The notes: generated from the letters alone by a model not told the origin. Positions 1 to 9,340 are shown, numbered from the stretch's first letter. The stretch: 64,000 nucleotides of DNA from Paracrocinitomix mangrovi (GCF_019740355.2 NZ_CP091819.1:1860001-1924000), one strand, 5' to 3'. A program made the numbers and translations.

Positions 1-39
1 CGGATAAATTTTACAACTTATCGAGAAGTGATCCGTAAA

Positions 40-71
40 ATTGATTGACGTCAGATATCACTATATATTTG
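40..71 (+). promoter_or_regulatory. Putative Bacteroidota promoter for the glycine-rich T9SS protein
   Basis: A TATATTTG box at 64-71 fits the Bacteroidota -7 consensus TAnnTTTG. An ATTG lies about 20 bases upstream, near the expected -33 position. The start codon follows 20 bases after the -7 box, so the leader would be very short. Assigned by motif only. Confidence 0.45.
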
Positions 72-90
72 CGTTAACTACTACGTTTCT

Positions 91-1947
91 ATGAATAAGG
101 CAAAATTAGTTTTGTCTGTTGCGGCATTTACTACTACTACACTCACCGCCAACAGTCAAAACATAAATGGTTATGCCGAGGTTGTTGGTATTGTGGATAA
201 CATGCTGACACTTGGTACTGTGGATGAATCAGCAGATTCGTTCGAAGATGGTGAGTGGATTGTAATCATGCAAATGCAAGATGATGTAATTGGCAATGTT
301 TCTAATACAGTCAATTTTGGAGATCTTGGAAGCATTAACAGTGCAGGTTTGTATGAAGTCCGGCAAATTCAAACACACACAGAAATCGCCGGTGTGCCAA
401 ATTCAATTTCTTTAGTTAGTATTCCAAACAACACTTACAATATTTGTAATAATTGCTCAGTTCAGATCATCACTTTTCGAGACTTGGGGGCACCTGACTA
501 CACAACCACATTTGACATTACGGCTAAAGATTGGGATGGTACAACAGGTGGTGTGGTTGCATTCAACGTGGCCGGAACATTAACCTTAAACAATAATATT
601 AGCGCAGATTATAATGGTTTCAGAGGTGCCGGACCTAATGCCGGTGGATCAGCAGGTTGTTCAGGTGGTGGAAGCTATAGAGTTAATACACAAGCTAACT
701 TTGCGGACAAAGGAGAAGGAATTTTTAGAAGGATATTAGGAAATCAAGCAGCCGGAATGGGTAAAATCCTAAACGGAGGTGGTGGAGGAAATAGTCACAA
801 TGGAGGTGGCGGTGGAGGAGGAAACTACACTTCCGGAGGAGACGCAGGTCCAGGATGGCCCAATTGTAACCCATCTGCCGGAGGACTTGGAGGAATTTCT
901 TTACAAGGTCAAATTTCTGCTAACCGTATCTTCATGGGCGGCGGCGGCGGAGCCGGCGAAGGAAACAACAATCTTTCAACTGATGGTGGAGATGGTGGAG
1001 GCATTGTCCTTATCAAAGCAAATGAAATCATTACAGACGCTTGTACGGGTGTTACTATTTCTGCAAACGGAGAAAATATAGCATTTGCAGGAAATGATGG
1101 AGGCGGAGGTGGAGGCGCCGGAGGTTCAATTGTTTTTGAAGTGAATACCTGGAATATTACAGGTGCATGCCCTTTGAACATTGAAGCCAGTGGTGGAGAT
1201 GGTGGATCTGTTAATAGCGGCGCTACACATGGCGGCGGTGGCGGCGGTGGCCAAGGAGTTGTGTTTTATTCAGGTATGCAACCAATGGCTAATGCTTCAA
1301 CCATTACCAATAATGGCTCAGGAGGTTGCGACAATAATTCAAATCCTTGTACCTCAATTGCAGGAAGTGGCGGAGGATTAAATGGTGAAGGTGTTCAGGA
1401 AAACCTATCCGGACCATTACCCATTGAAATTATCTCATTTGATGCTGAATTAGTCAATGATCAGGTATTACTGAGTTGGGTTACTGCTTCTGAAAAAGAC
1501 AATGATTACTTCACAATTGAACATTCTTTGAATGGAAATCAGTGGAATATAATTACAACAGTAAAAGGAGCAGGTAATAGTACTCAAACCATTAATTACA
1601 GTACAATTCACTCAAATCCAAATTTGGGATTAAATTATTATCGCCTGCGTCAAACTGATTTCAATGGCACCTATACATTATCAGATACTAGAACGGTAAA
1701 TTTTGAAGATGACCAAACCATCTTGTACCCTAACCCGGCAAATGACATTGTTCATGTAATGAAACCAAATATCGGGCAGTATGAAATAAGTATCTACAAC
1801 ACCCTTGGTCAAAAAGTGAGCGCAACAATTGAAGCGTATCAAAATCTGATTCAAATTAACACATCAGAACTGTCTACAGGTGTTTATGTATTGGTATTAA
1901 TTAAGGATGAACAGCAAGAGCAAATAAAACTGGAAATTGAACGCTAA
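91..1947 (+). CDS. Glycine-rich secreted protein with T9SS type A sorting domain
   Basis: Predicted cell-surface or secreted protein of unknown function. Residues 1-22 are a signal peptide ending near TANSQ. Residues about 178-440 are extremely glycine-rich, with runs such as GGGGGG alternating with Asn/Ser/Thr. From about residue 443 (LPIEIISFDAEL) there is the linker domain common before Bacteroidota sorting domains. From residue 546 (YPNPANDIVHV) to the end there is a type A T9SS signal with the usual STGVYVLVL motif. The glycine-rich block resembles structural or adhesive low-complexity surface proteins, but no enzyme motif is visible. The G-rich codons raise local G+C and create false open frames on both strands. 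The gene ends on the same four bases as the convergent tsaB. Confidence 0.9.
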   Translation: MNKAKLVLSVAAFTTTTLTANSQNINGYAEVVGIVDNMLTLGTVDESADSFEDGEWIVIMQMQDDVIGNVSNTVNFGDLGSINSAGLYEVRQIQTHTEIAGVPNSISLVSIPNNTYNICNNCSVQIITFRDLGAPDYTTTFDITAKDWDGTTGGVVAFNVAGTLTLNNNISADYNGFRGAGPNAGGSAGCSGGGSYRVNTQANFADKGEGIFRRILGNQAAGMGKILNGGGGGNSHNGGGGGGGNYTSGGDAGPGWPNCNPSAGGLGGISLQGQISANRIFMGGGGGAGEGNNNLSTDGGDGGGIVLIKANEIITDACTGVTISANGENIAFAGNDGGGGGGAGGSIVFEVNTWNITGACPLNIEASGGDGGSVNSGATHGGGGGGGQGVVFYSGMQPMANASTITNNGSGGCDNNSNPCTSIAGSGGGLNGEGVQENLSGPLPIEIISFDAELVNDQVLLSWVTASEKDNDYFTIEHSLNGNQWNIITTVKGAGNSTQTINYSTIHSNPNLGLNYYRLRQTDFNGTYTLSDTRTVNFEDDQTILYPNPANDIVHVMKPNIGQYEISIYNTLGQKVSATIEAYQNLIQINTSELSTGVYVLVLIKDEQQEQIKLEIER

Positions 1948-2615
1948 ATCAATTTCTTTGGCTTTCCTGCAATAAAATCTTTAAGATATGCTGGCTCAAA
2001 ATAGGCGAGATCTTCAAAGTCTTTGGCTTTGAATTTCTCCAGTGCCAGTTGGATCATCCCTTTAGCTGAAACTTCTGTTGCAAGGTCAAATACGGCATTG
2101 TCATTTTGAATAATTTCTTGACATTTTTCAGCTCCGGGTCCAACAAAAATAATCTTGCCTTGAGACAATTCTGAAGTAAAAGAAAACTCATCTATAATCA
2201 TAGCCTGGGTTTCAAGAAGATTTTCGCCATTGCGATAAAGTGCCGTGTAAACTTCCATTCTCCTTGCATCAAACATTGGGCAAACAATGTCATTTGTATC
2301 AACCAAAGAGGCCAAGGCTTTTAAAGAATTGATACTAATTAAAGGAATATCTAAAGCATAACAAATCCCCTTTGCAGAACTGGTACCTATTCTTAATCCG
2401 GTATAAGATCCGGGACCAGCACTAATTGCTACAGCTTCTAAATCTTTTATAGACTTACCGGCTGCTTTCATCACTTCTTCAATGAAGAAATTCAACTTTT
2501 CAGCATGAGAGAATTTATCAGAGGTTTCCTCTGCAAGCTGCAATAATTGTCCATTTTCTGATAATGCTACTGAACATGTTTTAGTAGCTGTTTCAAGATG
2601 TAAGATGAGTGCCAT
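1944..2615 (-). CDS. tsaB: tRNA threonylcarbamoyladenosine biosynthesis protein TsaB
   Basis: TsaB is the non-catalytic partner of TsaD in the t6A37 modification of ANN-decoding tRNAs, acting in the cytosol. At 223 residues it matches the family. The ASKHA-fold N-terminus ETATKTCSVALSENG (residues 8-22) and the signature AGPGSYTGLRIG (66-77) are both present. The start codon overlaps the stop of the OmpA-family gene upstream by one base, so the two are probably co-transcribed. Its stop (TAG) overlaps the TAA of the convergent glycine-rich gene within CTAA. Identification is firm. Confidence 0.95.
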   Translation of the reverse strand: MALILHLETATKTCSVALSENGQLLQLAEETSDKFSHAEKLNFFIEEVMKAAGKSIKDLEAVAISAGPGSYTGLRIGTSSAKGICYALDIPLISINSLKALASLVDTNDIVCPMFDARRMEVYTALYRNGENLLETQAMIIDEFSFTSELSQGKIIFVGPGAEKCQEIIQNDNAVFDLATEVSAKGMIQLALEKFKAKDFEDLAYFEPAYLKDFIAGKPKKLI

Positions 2616-3802
2616 TATTCAATGATCAAAATTTCAACCCGCCTATTTGCTTCTTCCTCTTCAGGCTTTTTGGGATCTTTATAAATCATTTCAGTATTCC
2701 CAAACCCTTTAGCAATTAGTCTTTCAGGATTTATACCATTGTTTTTCAAAAATTTTCTAACTGCTTTGGCTCTATCTTCTGATAGCTTTTGAATTCTATT
2801 GCTATTCTCCATGTCCGGCGCATTTACATGCCCTTGTATTTCAATTGACACTTCTTCATTTAGCGCCATAAAATCAAGCAATCGTTTAAGTGCAGGCATA
2901 GCAATCGGTAAAAACTCATCTGAATCTTGATAAAATTTGATATCCTCCAACAGCAATTTTTTACCAGAAGACAGTCGTTCTAATTCAATCAATATATCGG
3001 CATCATCATTGGCCTTTTTATCCAATACTACATCCTTCACAAACAAAAAGTATCCCGGTGTGTTTGATTCAATATGCAATTCTCTCGCCCTTGTCCCTGA
3101 AAAAATGAAATCGGTCCCCATGAACAATGCATTGTCCTTACCTACTCCGTCAATAATCATATTGGCTTCAACAGGCTCAAGTGTCTCCTTATCTCTAATT
3201 CTAACGCGAATCATTGGATCGTCAGGCTTTACTCTAAAATCTTGAATAACCGCTTGCGTTCTACTGATCTCTCCTACTCTCTTCCACTTAATTTTGGCTT
3301 TCCCTTCAAAAGTAGAGTTGGTATGAATCATTAGGTAGTAAACATCTAAAAATTCAGTATCCACTGAGGGTTTAAAATTTTTGTCTTTTGGATCAATTGA
3401 AATACCCTTAGGATAAAAAGTAGAAGTAGAAGCCATGATAGGTTTTACCTGATCATTCTCCAGCTTTTCACAAAAAGAATTATCGTCTGCTTTAAACAAC
3501 ATAAAGCTGAAATCAACATTATTTTCTGTTGAAATTTCAAACTCAAGTTTACCTTTTAGGTTCGGTTCAACTCTGATCCATACAGAATTTACTTCATGAA
3601 AGTCAGGGTTCATTGTAATAAAATCATCTCTATTACCATAATTACCCGGAAACTGAATTTGTGCAGGATTATCAAAATCAAGAACCTCTAAAGCCCCAAA
3701 ACAATCGGCAAAAGAGTTAGAATAGTGCATTTTAAAACCTTGCGAAAACGCACCGTTCCCAATGACAATAGCTAATATAAAAAAGAGTAAATTTTTAATC
3801 AT
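2615..3802 (-). CDS. OmpA-family outer-membrane/peptidoglycan-associated protein
   Basis: Predicted envelope protein that anchors the outer membrane to peptidoglycan. I chose the ATG giving MIKNLLFFILAIVIG, a good signal peptide, for a 395-residue product. An in-frame GTG 45 bases upstream would add a Cys-rich stretch that fits no signal peptide, and a TATATTTG promoter box falls inside that extension. The middle region has no recognised domain. The last ~110 residues form an OmpA C-terminal domain: IEIQGHVNAPD, then LSEDRAKAVRKFLKNNG, then ANRRVEILIIE at the very end. Part of the canonical GHTDN motif is changed to GHVNA, so peptidoglycan binding is likely but not certain. It precedes tsaB with overlapping start and stop. 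Confidence 0.85.
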   Translation of the reverse strand: MIKNLLFFILAIVIGNGAFSQGFKMHYSNSFADCFGALEVLDFDNPAQIQFPGNYGNRDDFITMNPDFHEVNSVWIRVEPNLKGKLEFEISTENNVDFSFMLFKADDNSFCEKLENDQVKPIMASTSTFYPKGISIDPKDKNFKPSVDTEFLDVYYLMIHTNSTFEGKAKIKWKRVGEISRTQAVIQDFRVKPDDPMIRVRIRDKETLEPVEANMIIDGVGKDNALFMGTDFIFSGTRARELHIESNTPGYFLFVKDVVLDKKANDDADILIELERLSSGKKLLLEDIKFYQDSDEFLPIAMPALKRLLDFMALNEEVSIEIQGHVNAPDMENSNRIQKLSEDRAKAVRKFLKNNGINPERLIAKGFGNTEMIYKDPKKPEEEEANRRVEILIIE

Positions 3803-3812
3803 CCGGCAACAA

Positions 3813-3820
3813 CAAATATA
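3813..3820 (-). promoter_or_regulatory. Putative -7 box of the OmpA-family gene
   Basis: Reading on the minus strand, TATATTTG matches TAnnTTTG and lies 11 bases upstream of the chosen ATG. No convincing -33 TTTG at 19-22 bases is seen. It mainly supports the shorter start for the OmpA-family gene. Confidence 0.35.
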
Positions 3821-3869
3821 ACGTATTTTTGTTTGCTGTAATTTCACATATCATGCCAAAGCAATAGAT

Positions 3870-4244
3870 ATGAATAATATAATAACAATTTATGAAAAAC
3901 TAGGTGATGAAAAGCTAAAACAATTATTGGATGCTTTTTATGACAGAGTTTTTGCTTCTGAAATTATTGGACCATTATTCAATCATACCGAAAAAGACCT
4001 AATTAAGGATAAACAGTTTTGCTTTCTAACCCAGTTTTTAGGAGGTCCGCCAAGGTATATTGAAAAATATGGACATCCCAGAATGCGTATGAGACACATG
4101 CCTCATAAAATTACTATGGAAGGTAGAGATGAATGGTTGCGATTAATGAAGGAATCAATAAATACATTGGAAATAGAAGAAGATTTTAAAGAGGCTCTAT
4201 ACAACTGTTTTCCTAAGTTGGCAACCCACATGGTAAACAGTTAA
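3870..4244 (+). CDS. Truncated haemoglobin (group II / TrHbO-like)
   Basis: Small haem globin of the 2-on-2 fold, 124 residues, typical length. Visible family marks are FYDRV with Tyr24 at the expected B10 position, the GGPP motif (residues 58-61), YGHPRMRMRH with the probable proximal haem ligand His76, and Trp89 at G8, typical of group II proteins. Such globins bind O2 or NO and are linked to redox protection. The substrate here cannot be read from sequence. No signal peptide, so cytosolic. It is divergent from the OmpA-family gene and has no clear operon partner. Confidence 0.9.
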   Translation: MNNIITIYEKLGDEKLKQLLDAFYDRVFASEIIGPLFNHTEKDLIKDKQFCFLTQFLGGPPRYIEKYGHPRMRMRHMPHKITMEGRDEWLRLMKESINTLEIEEDFKEALYNCFPKLATHMVNS

Positions 4245-4325
4245 TATATTGCTCAAATTTTTATTTCCTATTTTAGGAATGAAAATTGTGACAATCAACC
4301 CATCTAGCCGTTAGATTTTAATAGA

Positions 4326-4901
4326 GTGAATAGACTATTGATCATATTTTTATTATTTATCGCCAGTACGCAAGTACTTGGTCAATCTGATAATCAATTA
4401 ACCTGGTCAAATAGAAAACTGAAATGGGCCGACTTTAAGGGTGATATTCCAGCCGATTCAAAATTTCATGCACTCACTCACTCAGTGATAGATTTAAAAT
4501 ATCATGCCGAAGGAAATAATGTCACCTTTGAGATTAAAACTGTATTTGAGAAGTTAAAATCATGGAAAAAAGAAGAAGCTGATACTTATCTTTTACAGCA
4601 TGAACAATTACATTTTGACATAACAGAATATTACAGCAGAATACTAAGAAAACGCATTAAAACTCACAGATTTAAAGGAATAAACACTTTTTCTAGTGAA
4701 GTAAGTGCTATTTTTAATCAGATTTATAAAGATGCCAATGAAATGCAATTGGCATATGATAAAGAAACCGAACACTCAATTAACAAGAAAAAACAAAAAA
4801 AATGGAACAAAAAGATTGCTTCCAGCATGAAAAAACTGGACAATTATAAAAATCCAAAAATTAAAATCAACATCAGTTACCTCACAAATAAATCAATATG
4901 A
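4326..4901 (+). CDS. DUF922-like exported protein with an HExxH motif
   Basis: A signal peptide (MNRLLIIFLLFIASTQVLG) is followed by LTWSNRKLKWADFKGDIP, the pattern seen in Bacteroidota DUF922 proteins annotated as putative secreted Zn proteases. HEQLH at residues 92-96, with Glu101 five residues later, is an HExxH zinc-binding candidate. The C-terminal third is Lys-rich and may be coiled. The start is GTG, and no in-frame ATG would keep the signal peptide. The stop overlaps the ATG of the WG-repeat gene by four bases, implying translational coupling. Protease activity is inferred from the motif only. Confidence 0.7.
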   Translation: MNRLLIIFLLFIASTQVLGQSDNQLTWSNRKLKWADFKGDIPADSKFHALTHSVIDLKYHAEGNNVTFEIKTVFEKLKSWKKEEADTYLLQHEQLHFDITEYYSRILRKRIKTHRFKGINTFSSEVSAIFNQIYKDANEMQLAYDKETEHSINKKKQKKWNKKIASSMKKLDNYKNPKIKINISYLTNKSI

Positions 4902-6088
4902 AACACTTATTTACGCTCTTACTCATTATCATTTCTTCAGTTGGAATAGCCAAAAACAAAACATGGTTAAGTCTTAAACCGGATGGATCTATTGCTTTTA
5001 AAATTGAAGCAAAAAGTGTTGATCAATTTAGTGATGGTTATGCTGCCGTAAAAATCAGTTTAGTTGAAAACAATACCTGGGTAACCAGATTAGGGTTCGT
5101 AGACAAAACAGGACAAATGGTGATTCCTGCTATTTACGATAAAACTAAAGGTGATGGATTTGTAAATGGAAGGGCCTGGGTAAAGAAAAAAGATGATAAA
5201 TATTGGACCTTAATCGACAAAAAAGGAAACGTAATCAAAACAGGTGATTATGACAATGTAGGTTATATATTAAGCGGAAACAACAACTTACTATGCGTCC
5301 AACAAGGTGATTACAAAGGTTTCATAGACTATGACGGAAAAGAAATAATCCCATGTAAATACATAGGTTCTTCAAGTTTTAGTCAAGGCTTAGCATGTGT
5401 AGCAACAGAAGAAAGTGATGGATATGGTTTTATTAACGAAAAAGGTGAAGTTGTAATTCCACTTAAATTCAAACAAGCCGGGGTCACCACATTTACAGAA
5501 TATGATTTAGCAAGAGCAGGAGTTGGCGGAACAACAGTATTAATTGACAAAACCGGCAAAATAGTTTTTAAAACCGGACAGGGAAACATTCAAAGTATTA
5601 GCAATGGCTGGATTAGAGTTTTTACCAGTAGCAGAAGAGATGATTGGGGATATTTAGATTTTAATGACCAGTGGAAAATCAAACCCATTTATGATAAACT
5701 GAGTGACTTTAATGAACAAGGATGGGCAGAAGCAACATTGAAAGGATATACAGGAATCATTGATACCACAGGGAAAACCATTTTAGATTTCAAATACGCA
5801 ACTTTATATCTAAATCCTAAGGAAGATGGATACATCATGGGAGTATTACCTGTTGAAAAGCCCTCTTCGTTACTGAACACTCCAAAAGATTACTTCACTC
5901 CTGATTTAAAACCGGTTGATACAACTGGAATTAAATACATCTATCCGGCAAAGGGTGGTGAATTGATGCCTTATTTGGATCACAATGAGAAAAAAGGTTA
6001 TTTAAGCAGAGATTTCAAAGTTGCCATTCCGGCTAAATACAGCCGCGCAGAGATTTTTTCTGAAGGTTTAGCCTGGGTATCTGAATAA
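4898..6088 (+). CDS. WG-repeat (KWG) exported protein
   Basis: Signal peptide MKHLFTLLLIIISSVGIA, then about nine repeats with the WG-type pattern x-x-x-G-a-x-V-x-x-x-x-x-x-G-f-I-D-x-x-G-x-x-x-I-P, for example GFIDYDGKEIIPCKYI and GFINEKGEVVIPLKFK. WG repeats form beta-rich solenoid-like scaffolds presumed to bind proteins or ligands, with no catalytic role known. The protein is 396 residues with no sorting domain, so it is probably periplasmic. Translation is probably coupled to the DUF922-like gene, suggesting a joint envelope role. Confidence 0.85.
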   Translation: MKHLFTLLLIIISSVGIAKNKTWLSLKPDGSIAFKIEAKSVDQFSDGYAAVKISLVENNTWVTRLGFVDKTGQMVIPAIYDKTKGDGFVNGRAWVKKKDDKYWTLIDKKGNVIKTGDYDNVGYILSGNNNLLCVQQGDYKGFIDYDGKEIIPCKYIGSSSFSQGLACVATEESDGYGFINEKGEVVIPLKFKQAGVTTFTEYDLARAGVGGTTVLIDKTGKIVFKTGQGNIQSISNGWIRVFTSSRRDDWGYLDFNDQWKIKPIYDKLSDFNEQGWAEATLKGYTGIIDTTGKTILDFKYATLYLNPKEDGYIMGVLPVEKPSSLLNTPKDYFTPDLKPVDTTGIKYIYPAKGGELMPYLDHNEKKGYLSRDFKVAIPAKYSRAEIFSEGLAWVSE

Positions 6089-6180
6089 GAAGTACAATCA
6101 AGAACATTGTCGCAATAGTAACGTATAAGACCTAAAATTCGCGAAAAAACAGTTATTTTCACGGGCCAAAGTATTTTACC

Positions 6181-7122
6181 ATGATTAGAGGATTAAGCAA
6201 GGGGATTTTTTTATTGACATTTATTTGGGTTGCCACATTTTCATTGGCGCAAGAAAAACCCACGTACAAAACCAAAAATGTCATTGTAGTTATCATGGAT
6301 GGACCACGATACACTGAAACCTGGGGAGACTCAACTCATCAACATATTCCTCACCTGGCAAATGACATGGTTCAACATGGTGTTTTATACACCAACTTTA
6401 GAAACAATGGTCCTACTTATACAGTAGCCGGGCACACTGCTATTTGTACAGGGAATTATCAAAAAATAAAAAATAACGGCTACGAATTGCCAAAGAAACC
6501 TTCCATGTTTCAGTATTGGTTAAAAGAAACCGGCAAAAAAAATAACAAAGCTTTTGTAATCACAAGTAAAGATAAACTAGCGGTTTTAACCAACTGTAAA
6601 GACAGAGACTGGAGAGACAAATTTAGACCCAATCAGGATTGTGGAAACAATGGTTTATTTACCGGATATAGAATAGATTATAAAACAGCTGACAAAGTGA
6701 TTGAAATTTTTGGGAGAGATAAACCTGAATTAGCATTAATCAATTTTCAGCAACCGGATTCGTGGGGACACGCTAACAACTGGGAAAAGTATCTGGCAGG
6801 AATGAAAAAAACTGACGAGTACATTTACAGAATATTCCAATACATCAACACCGATCCTAATTACAAAGATCAAACTACCCTTTTTGTGACCAATGATCAT
6901 GGACGTCATTTAGATGGGCACAAAGATGGTTTTGTTTCGCATGGAGACGGATGTGAAGGATGCAGAAGAATTTTATTGTACGCTTACGGACCTGATTTTA
7001 AACGCAATTTGAAATTGGATACGCAAAGAGAGCAAATTGATATCCCAGCTACTATTGCAGAAATGATGGGCTTTTGCATGCCAACCGGTGATGGTGTGGT
7101 AATGGAAGAGTTGTTTAAGTAG
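6181..7122 (+). CDS. Alkaline-phosphatase-superfamily (phosphodiesterase/sulfatase-like) exported protein
   Basis: Signal peptide at residues 1-23. The two-metal phosphatase core is visible: VVIMDG (Asp40), GPTYTVAGHT with Thr79 or Thr81 as probable nucleophile, QPDSWGHANN (Asp193, His197), TNDHGRH (Asp239, His240) and FVSHGD (His254). This pattern fits periplasmic phosphodiesterases, nucleotide pyrophosphatases or related hydrolases. The substrate is unknown. At 313 residues it is compact. It stands alone, followed by a palindromic extragenic repeat. Confidence 0.8.
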   Translation: MIRGLSKGIFLLTFIWVATFSLAQEKPTYKTKNVIVVIMDGPRYTETWGDSTHQHIPHLANDMVQHGVLYTNFRNNGPTYTVAGHTAICTGNYQKIKNNGYELPKKPSMFQYWLKETGKKNNKAFVITSKDKLAVLTNCKDRDWRDKFRPNQDCGNNGLFTGYRIDYKTADKVIEIFGRDKPELALINFQQPDSWGHANNWEKYLAGMKKTDEYIYRIFQYINTDPNYKDQTTLFVTNDHGRHLDGHKDGFVSHGDGCEGCRRILLYAYGPDFKRNLKLDTQREQIDIPATIAEMMGFCMPTGDGVVMEELFK

Positions 7123-7135
7123 TATCTGGCACAAT

Positions 7136-7240
7136 CAGCTGCATGCAGCTGTCGGGCTTTCGCTAGTCGCTTCCCGAGGTTTCGGGAGAGCTTCAACAAA
7201 CCATCCACTAGATTTCTCGCCCCGAGAGCTCGGGACGAAA
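7136..7240. repeat. G+C-rich palindromic extragenic element (REP-like)
   Basis: Three inverted repeats stand in tandem in a short stretch much richer in G+C than its surroundings. They are CAGCTGCATGCAGCTG at 7136-7151 (perfect), TCCCGA-GGTT-TCGGGA at 7172-7187, and CCCGAG-AG-CTCGGG at 7221-7234 inside a longer imperfect palindrome from ATTTCTCG to CGAAAT. The sequence resembles dispersed palindromic repeats seen between genes in Bacteroidota genomes. Only one copy is in this window, so dispersal is inferred. It may also help end transcription between the convergent flanking genes. Confidence 0.55.
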
Positions 7241-7300
7241 TGACCACGCACCGCTCAATCCCTTTGTCTTAATAATGAAAATTTAAAATTTACCTGATAA

Positions 7301-9340
7301 TTAAACTTTTACTCCAATTACGCACAAATCGTCCAATTGCTCATAACCACTTTTCCAACTCTCAAACTCCTCTTCTATTTGTGCTTTTTGTTCATCCATT
7401 TCTAAATGAGCTATGCCTGCCAAAAAGCTTTTGAAAGGTTTGTACTTATACTTTTTACCCTTGTCTCCTCCAAACTGATCTGCAAATCCATCTGAGAACA
7501 TGTATAGGCAATCCCCTTTTTGAACCTCAACATCATGCGTTGTGAATGGTTTTTGATCAGCATATTTCCCTATTGGTTGCTTATCAGCTTTTATCTCTAT
7601 CAACTCACCATTTCTAACCAACCACAAAGGGTTATTGGCCCCAGCGAATTGAACAGTAATCTTTTCTCCTTCATCTTTGCTCTTTGTTCGCGCGACTGAA
7701 AGGAGCGCAATATCCATCCCATCTTTTACTTCTTCTTCACTTTTTTCAAATTCCTCAATTACTATCTCTCTGGTTTTATCCAAAATCAGTCCGGGTTCTT
7801 TAAGTTGATATTCCCTAAATGAACGGTTCAAAGCATTATGACAAACCACACTCACCAATGCACCCGGAACACCATGACCGGTACAATCAGCTGCAGCAAT
7901 CAATTGCTTATTTTCATCATTTGCAAACCAGTAAAAATCTCCTGCCACAATATCTTTTGGTAAATACAAAATGAATGAATTGGGGATATGCGATTTCACC
8001 AATTTATCCGGTGGTAAAATTGCTTGTTGTAATCGTTTTGCATAGTTGATAGAATCTAAAATCTCCTGATTTTTTTCATCCACAATATGTTTTTGATGCT
8101 CAATTTCTGCCTTTTGTTCTCTGGTAACTTTTAATCTTCTATAAATGACAAATGCAAAAATTGCTACCAAAAATCCCCCAAAAGAAACAGCAATTTTAAT
8201 CGTGTTTTCTTGCTTTAATTGTGCATCTTTTTCATTTAACTGTGCTTCAGAAACTTCCTTTTGTTTGATTAAATTTAAACTATCCTGCAGTTGCTTTTTC
8301 TCAAATCCAAATGACACTTCTTTTTGAATCAAAGCTCTTTCCTGCTCATCATTGGTTAAACTATCTAAATTGCTCAAATACAATTCATGATGCTTCAAGG
8401 CATTTTTAAAATCCCCTTTTTTCTTGTAGTTTTCATGTAAACAATCATGACAATACACAATAGTTTGCATGTCATGAGATTCCATAGAAAAATTCAAGGC
8501 CTTTTCACAATAAGTAATACCCTTGGCAGGATTTCCCATTAATCCTTCAACTATTCCAATTCCGACATAAGTGTCAGCCAAACCATATTTTCCGTCTTCA
8601 TGGTTTTCAAAAACATCCTCTGCTAAATAGTAGTAATAAGCCGCCGAATCATAATCTTTCAAATCCATATAAACCCCACCAAGATTAATATATGAAAAAG
8701 CCGCACCCAGTGTATCTCCTTTATTTAAATCATGACCAATAACTGACCTGAGATAAGTTTTAGATTTTTCATAATTTCCTAAACTTCGCTCAATTACTCC
8801 CAAATTGTTATAGGTACTAAATACTGAAGAAGTATCAGCTCTAAGTCGATCAAAACTCAAGCTTTTAATAAAATATTCTTTCGCCTTTACATTTTGATCA
8901 ATGTTCATGTAAATAGCTCCAATTGTATTCATGCTATTGGATTTGGCCAAATAATAAAGTTCTTTTACCTGAGGATCTGTACTTGATGTATCAATAAAAT
9001 CAGCTGCTCTAATACTATTCTGTAATTCGTCAATTGCAGTTTGAAAATCAGATTTCATGTAATAAGCAGCACCTTTAGCTCCATAAGCATTGGAAAGCCA
9101 TATAGCATCACCTTTTTCAAAACATTCATTAATCAGTATGTCTACGTAATAAATGGTCGAATCCGGATTTGTATACAAATAGCTCCATGTGTGATGATAC
9201 AATCCGGTAATTCTAACAGAATCCGAATTTTCTTCATTTTCCCAATCTGCATAATATTCCCAATCCTGACTATATGCAGAGAAGGCTAAAAAATAGATGA
9301 AAACAAATATGAATTTTGTCACGGTATACCTATATATCAA
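7301..9340 (-). CDS. TPR-repeat membrane protein with SpoIIE/PP2C-type serine phosphatase domain
   Basis: Predicted sensor-phosphatase. Residues 1-24 are a signal sequence and residues about 70-330 are tetratricopeptide repeats (for example YNNLGVIERSLGNYEKSKTY), presumably periplasmic. A coiled segment (340-380) leads to a transmembrane helix at 381-400, a second short helix, then a cytoplasmic SpoIIE domain from about 455 to the end. The phosphatase motifs are VAGDFYWF, ADCTGHGVPGALVS and LYMFSDGFADQFGG. Such proteins often dephosphorylate anti-sigma antagonists or report through other partner-switch partners, but no STAS or HATPase gene lies nearby. It is a single-gene unit. Confidence 0.88.
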   Translation of the reverse strand: MIYRYTVTKFIFVFIYFLAFSAYSQDWEYYADWENEENSDSVRITGLYHHTWSYLYTNPDSTIYYVDILINECFEKGDAIWLSNAYGAKGAAYYMKSDFQTAIDELQNSIRAADFIDTSSTDPQVKELYYLAKSNSMNTIGAIYMNIDQNVKAKEYFIKSLSFDRLRADTSSVFSTYNNLGVIERSLGNYEKSKTYLRSVIGHDLNKGDTLGAAFSYINLGGVYMDLKDYDSAAYYYYLAEDVFENHEDGKYGLADTYVGIGIVEGLMGNPAKGITYCEKALNFSMESHDMQTIVYCHDCLHENYKKKGDFKNALKHHELYLSNLDSLTNDEQERALIQKEVSFGFEKKQLQDSLNLIKQKEVSEAQLNEKDAQLKQENTIKIAVSFGGFLVAIFAFVIYRRLKVTREQKAEIEHQKHIVDEKNQEILDSINYAKRLQQAILPPDKLVKSHIPNSFILYLPKDIVAGDFYWFANDENKQLIAAADCTGHGVPGALVSVVCHNALNRSFREYQLKEPGLILDKTREIVIEEFEKSEEEVKDGMDIALLSVARTKSKDEGEKITVQFAGANNPLWLVRNGELIEIKADKQPIGKYADQKPFTTHDVEVQKGDCLYMFSDGFADQFGGDKGKKYKYKPFKSFLAGIAHLEMDEQKAQIEEEFESWKSGYEQLDDLCVIGVKV

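Noticed and set aside
909-1181. Antisense frame rich in proline opposite the glycine-rich gene
   Set aside because: It is the complement of GGN codons, has no start context, and lies entirely inside a gene with a signal peptide and sorting domain.
3803-3847. Longer N-terminus for the OmpA-family protein from GTG
   Set aside because: It adds a Cys-rich stretch before a good signal peptide, and a TATATTTG promoter box lies within it.
6984-7247. Minus-strand open frame covering the palindromic repeat
   Set aside because: It overlaps the phosphatase gene and reads through the repeat; the translation has no protein-like features.
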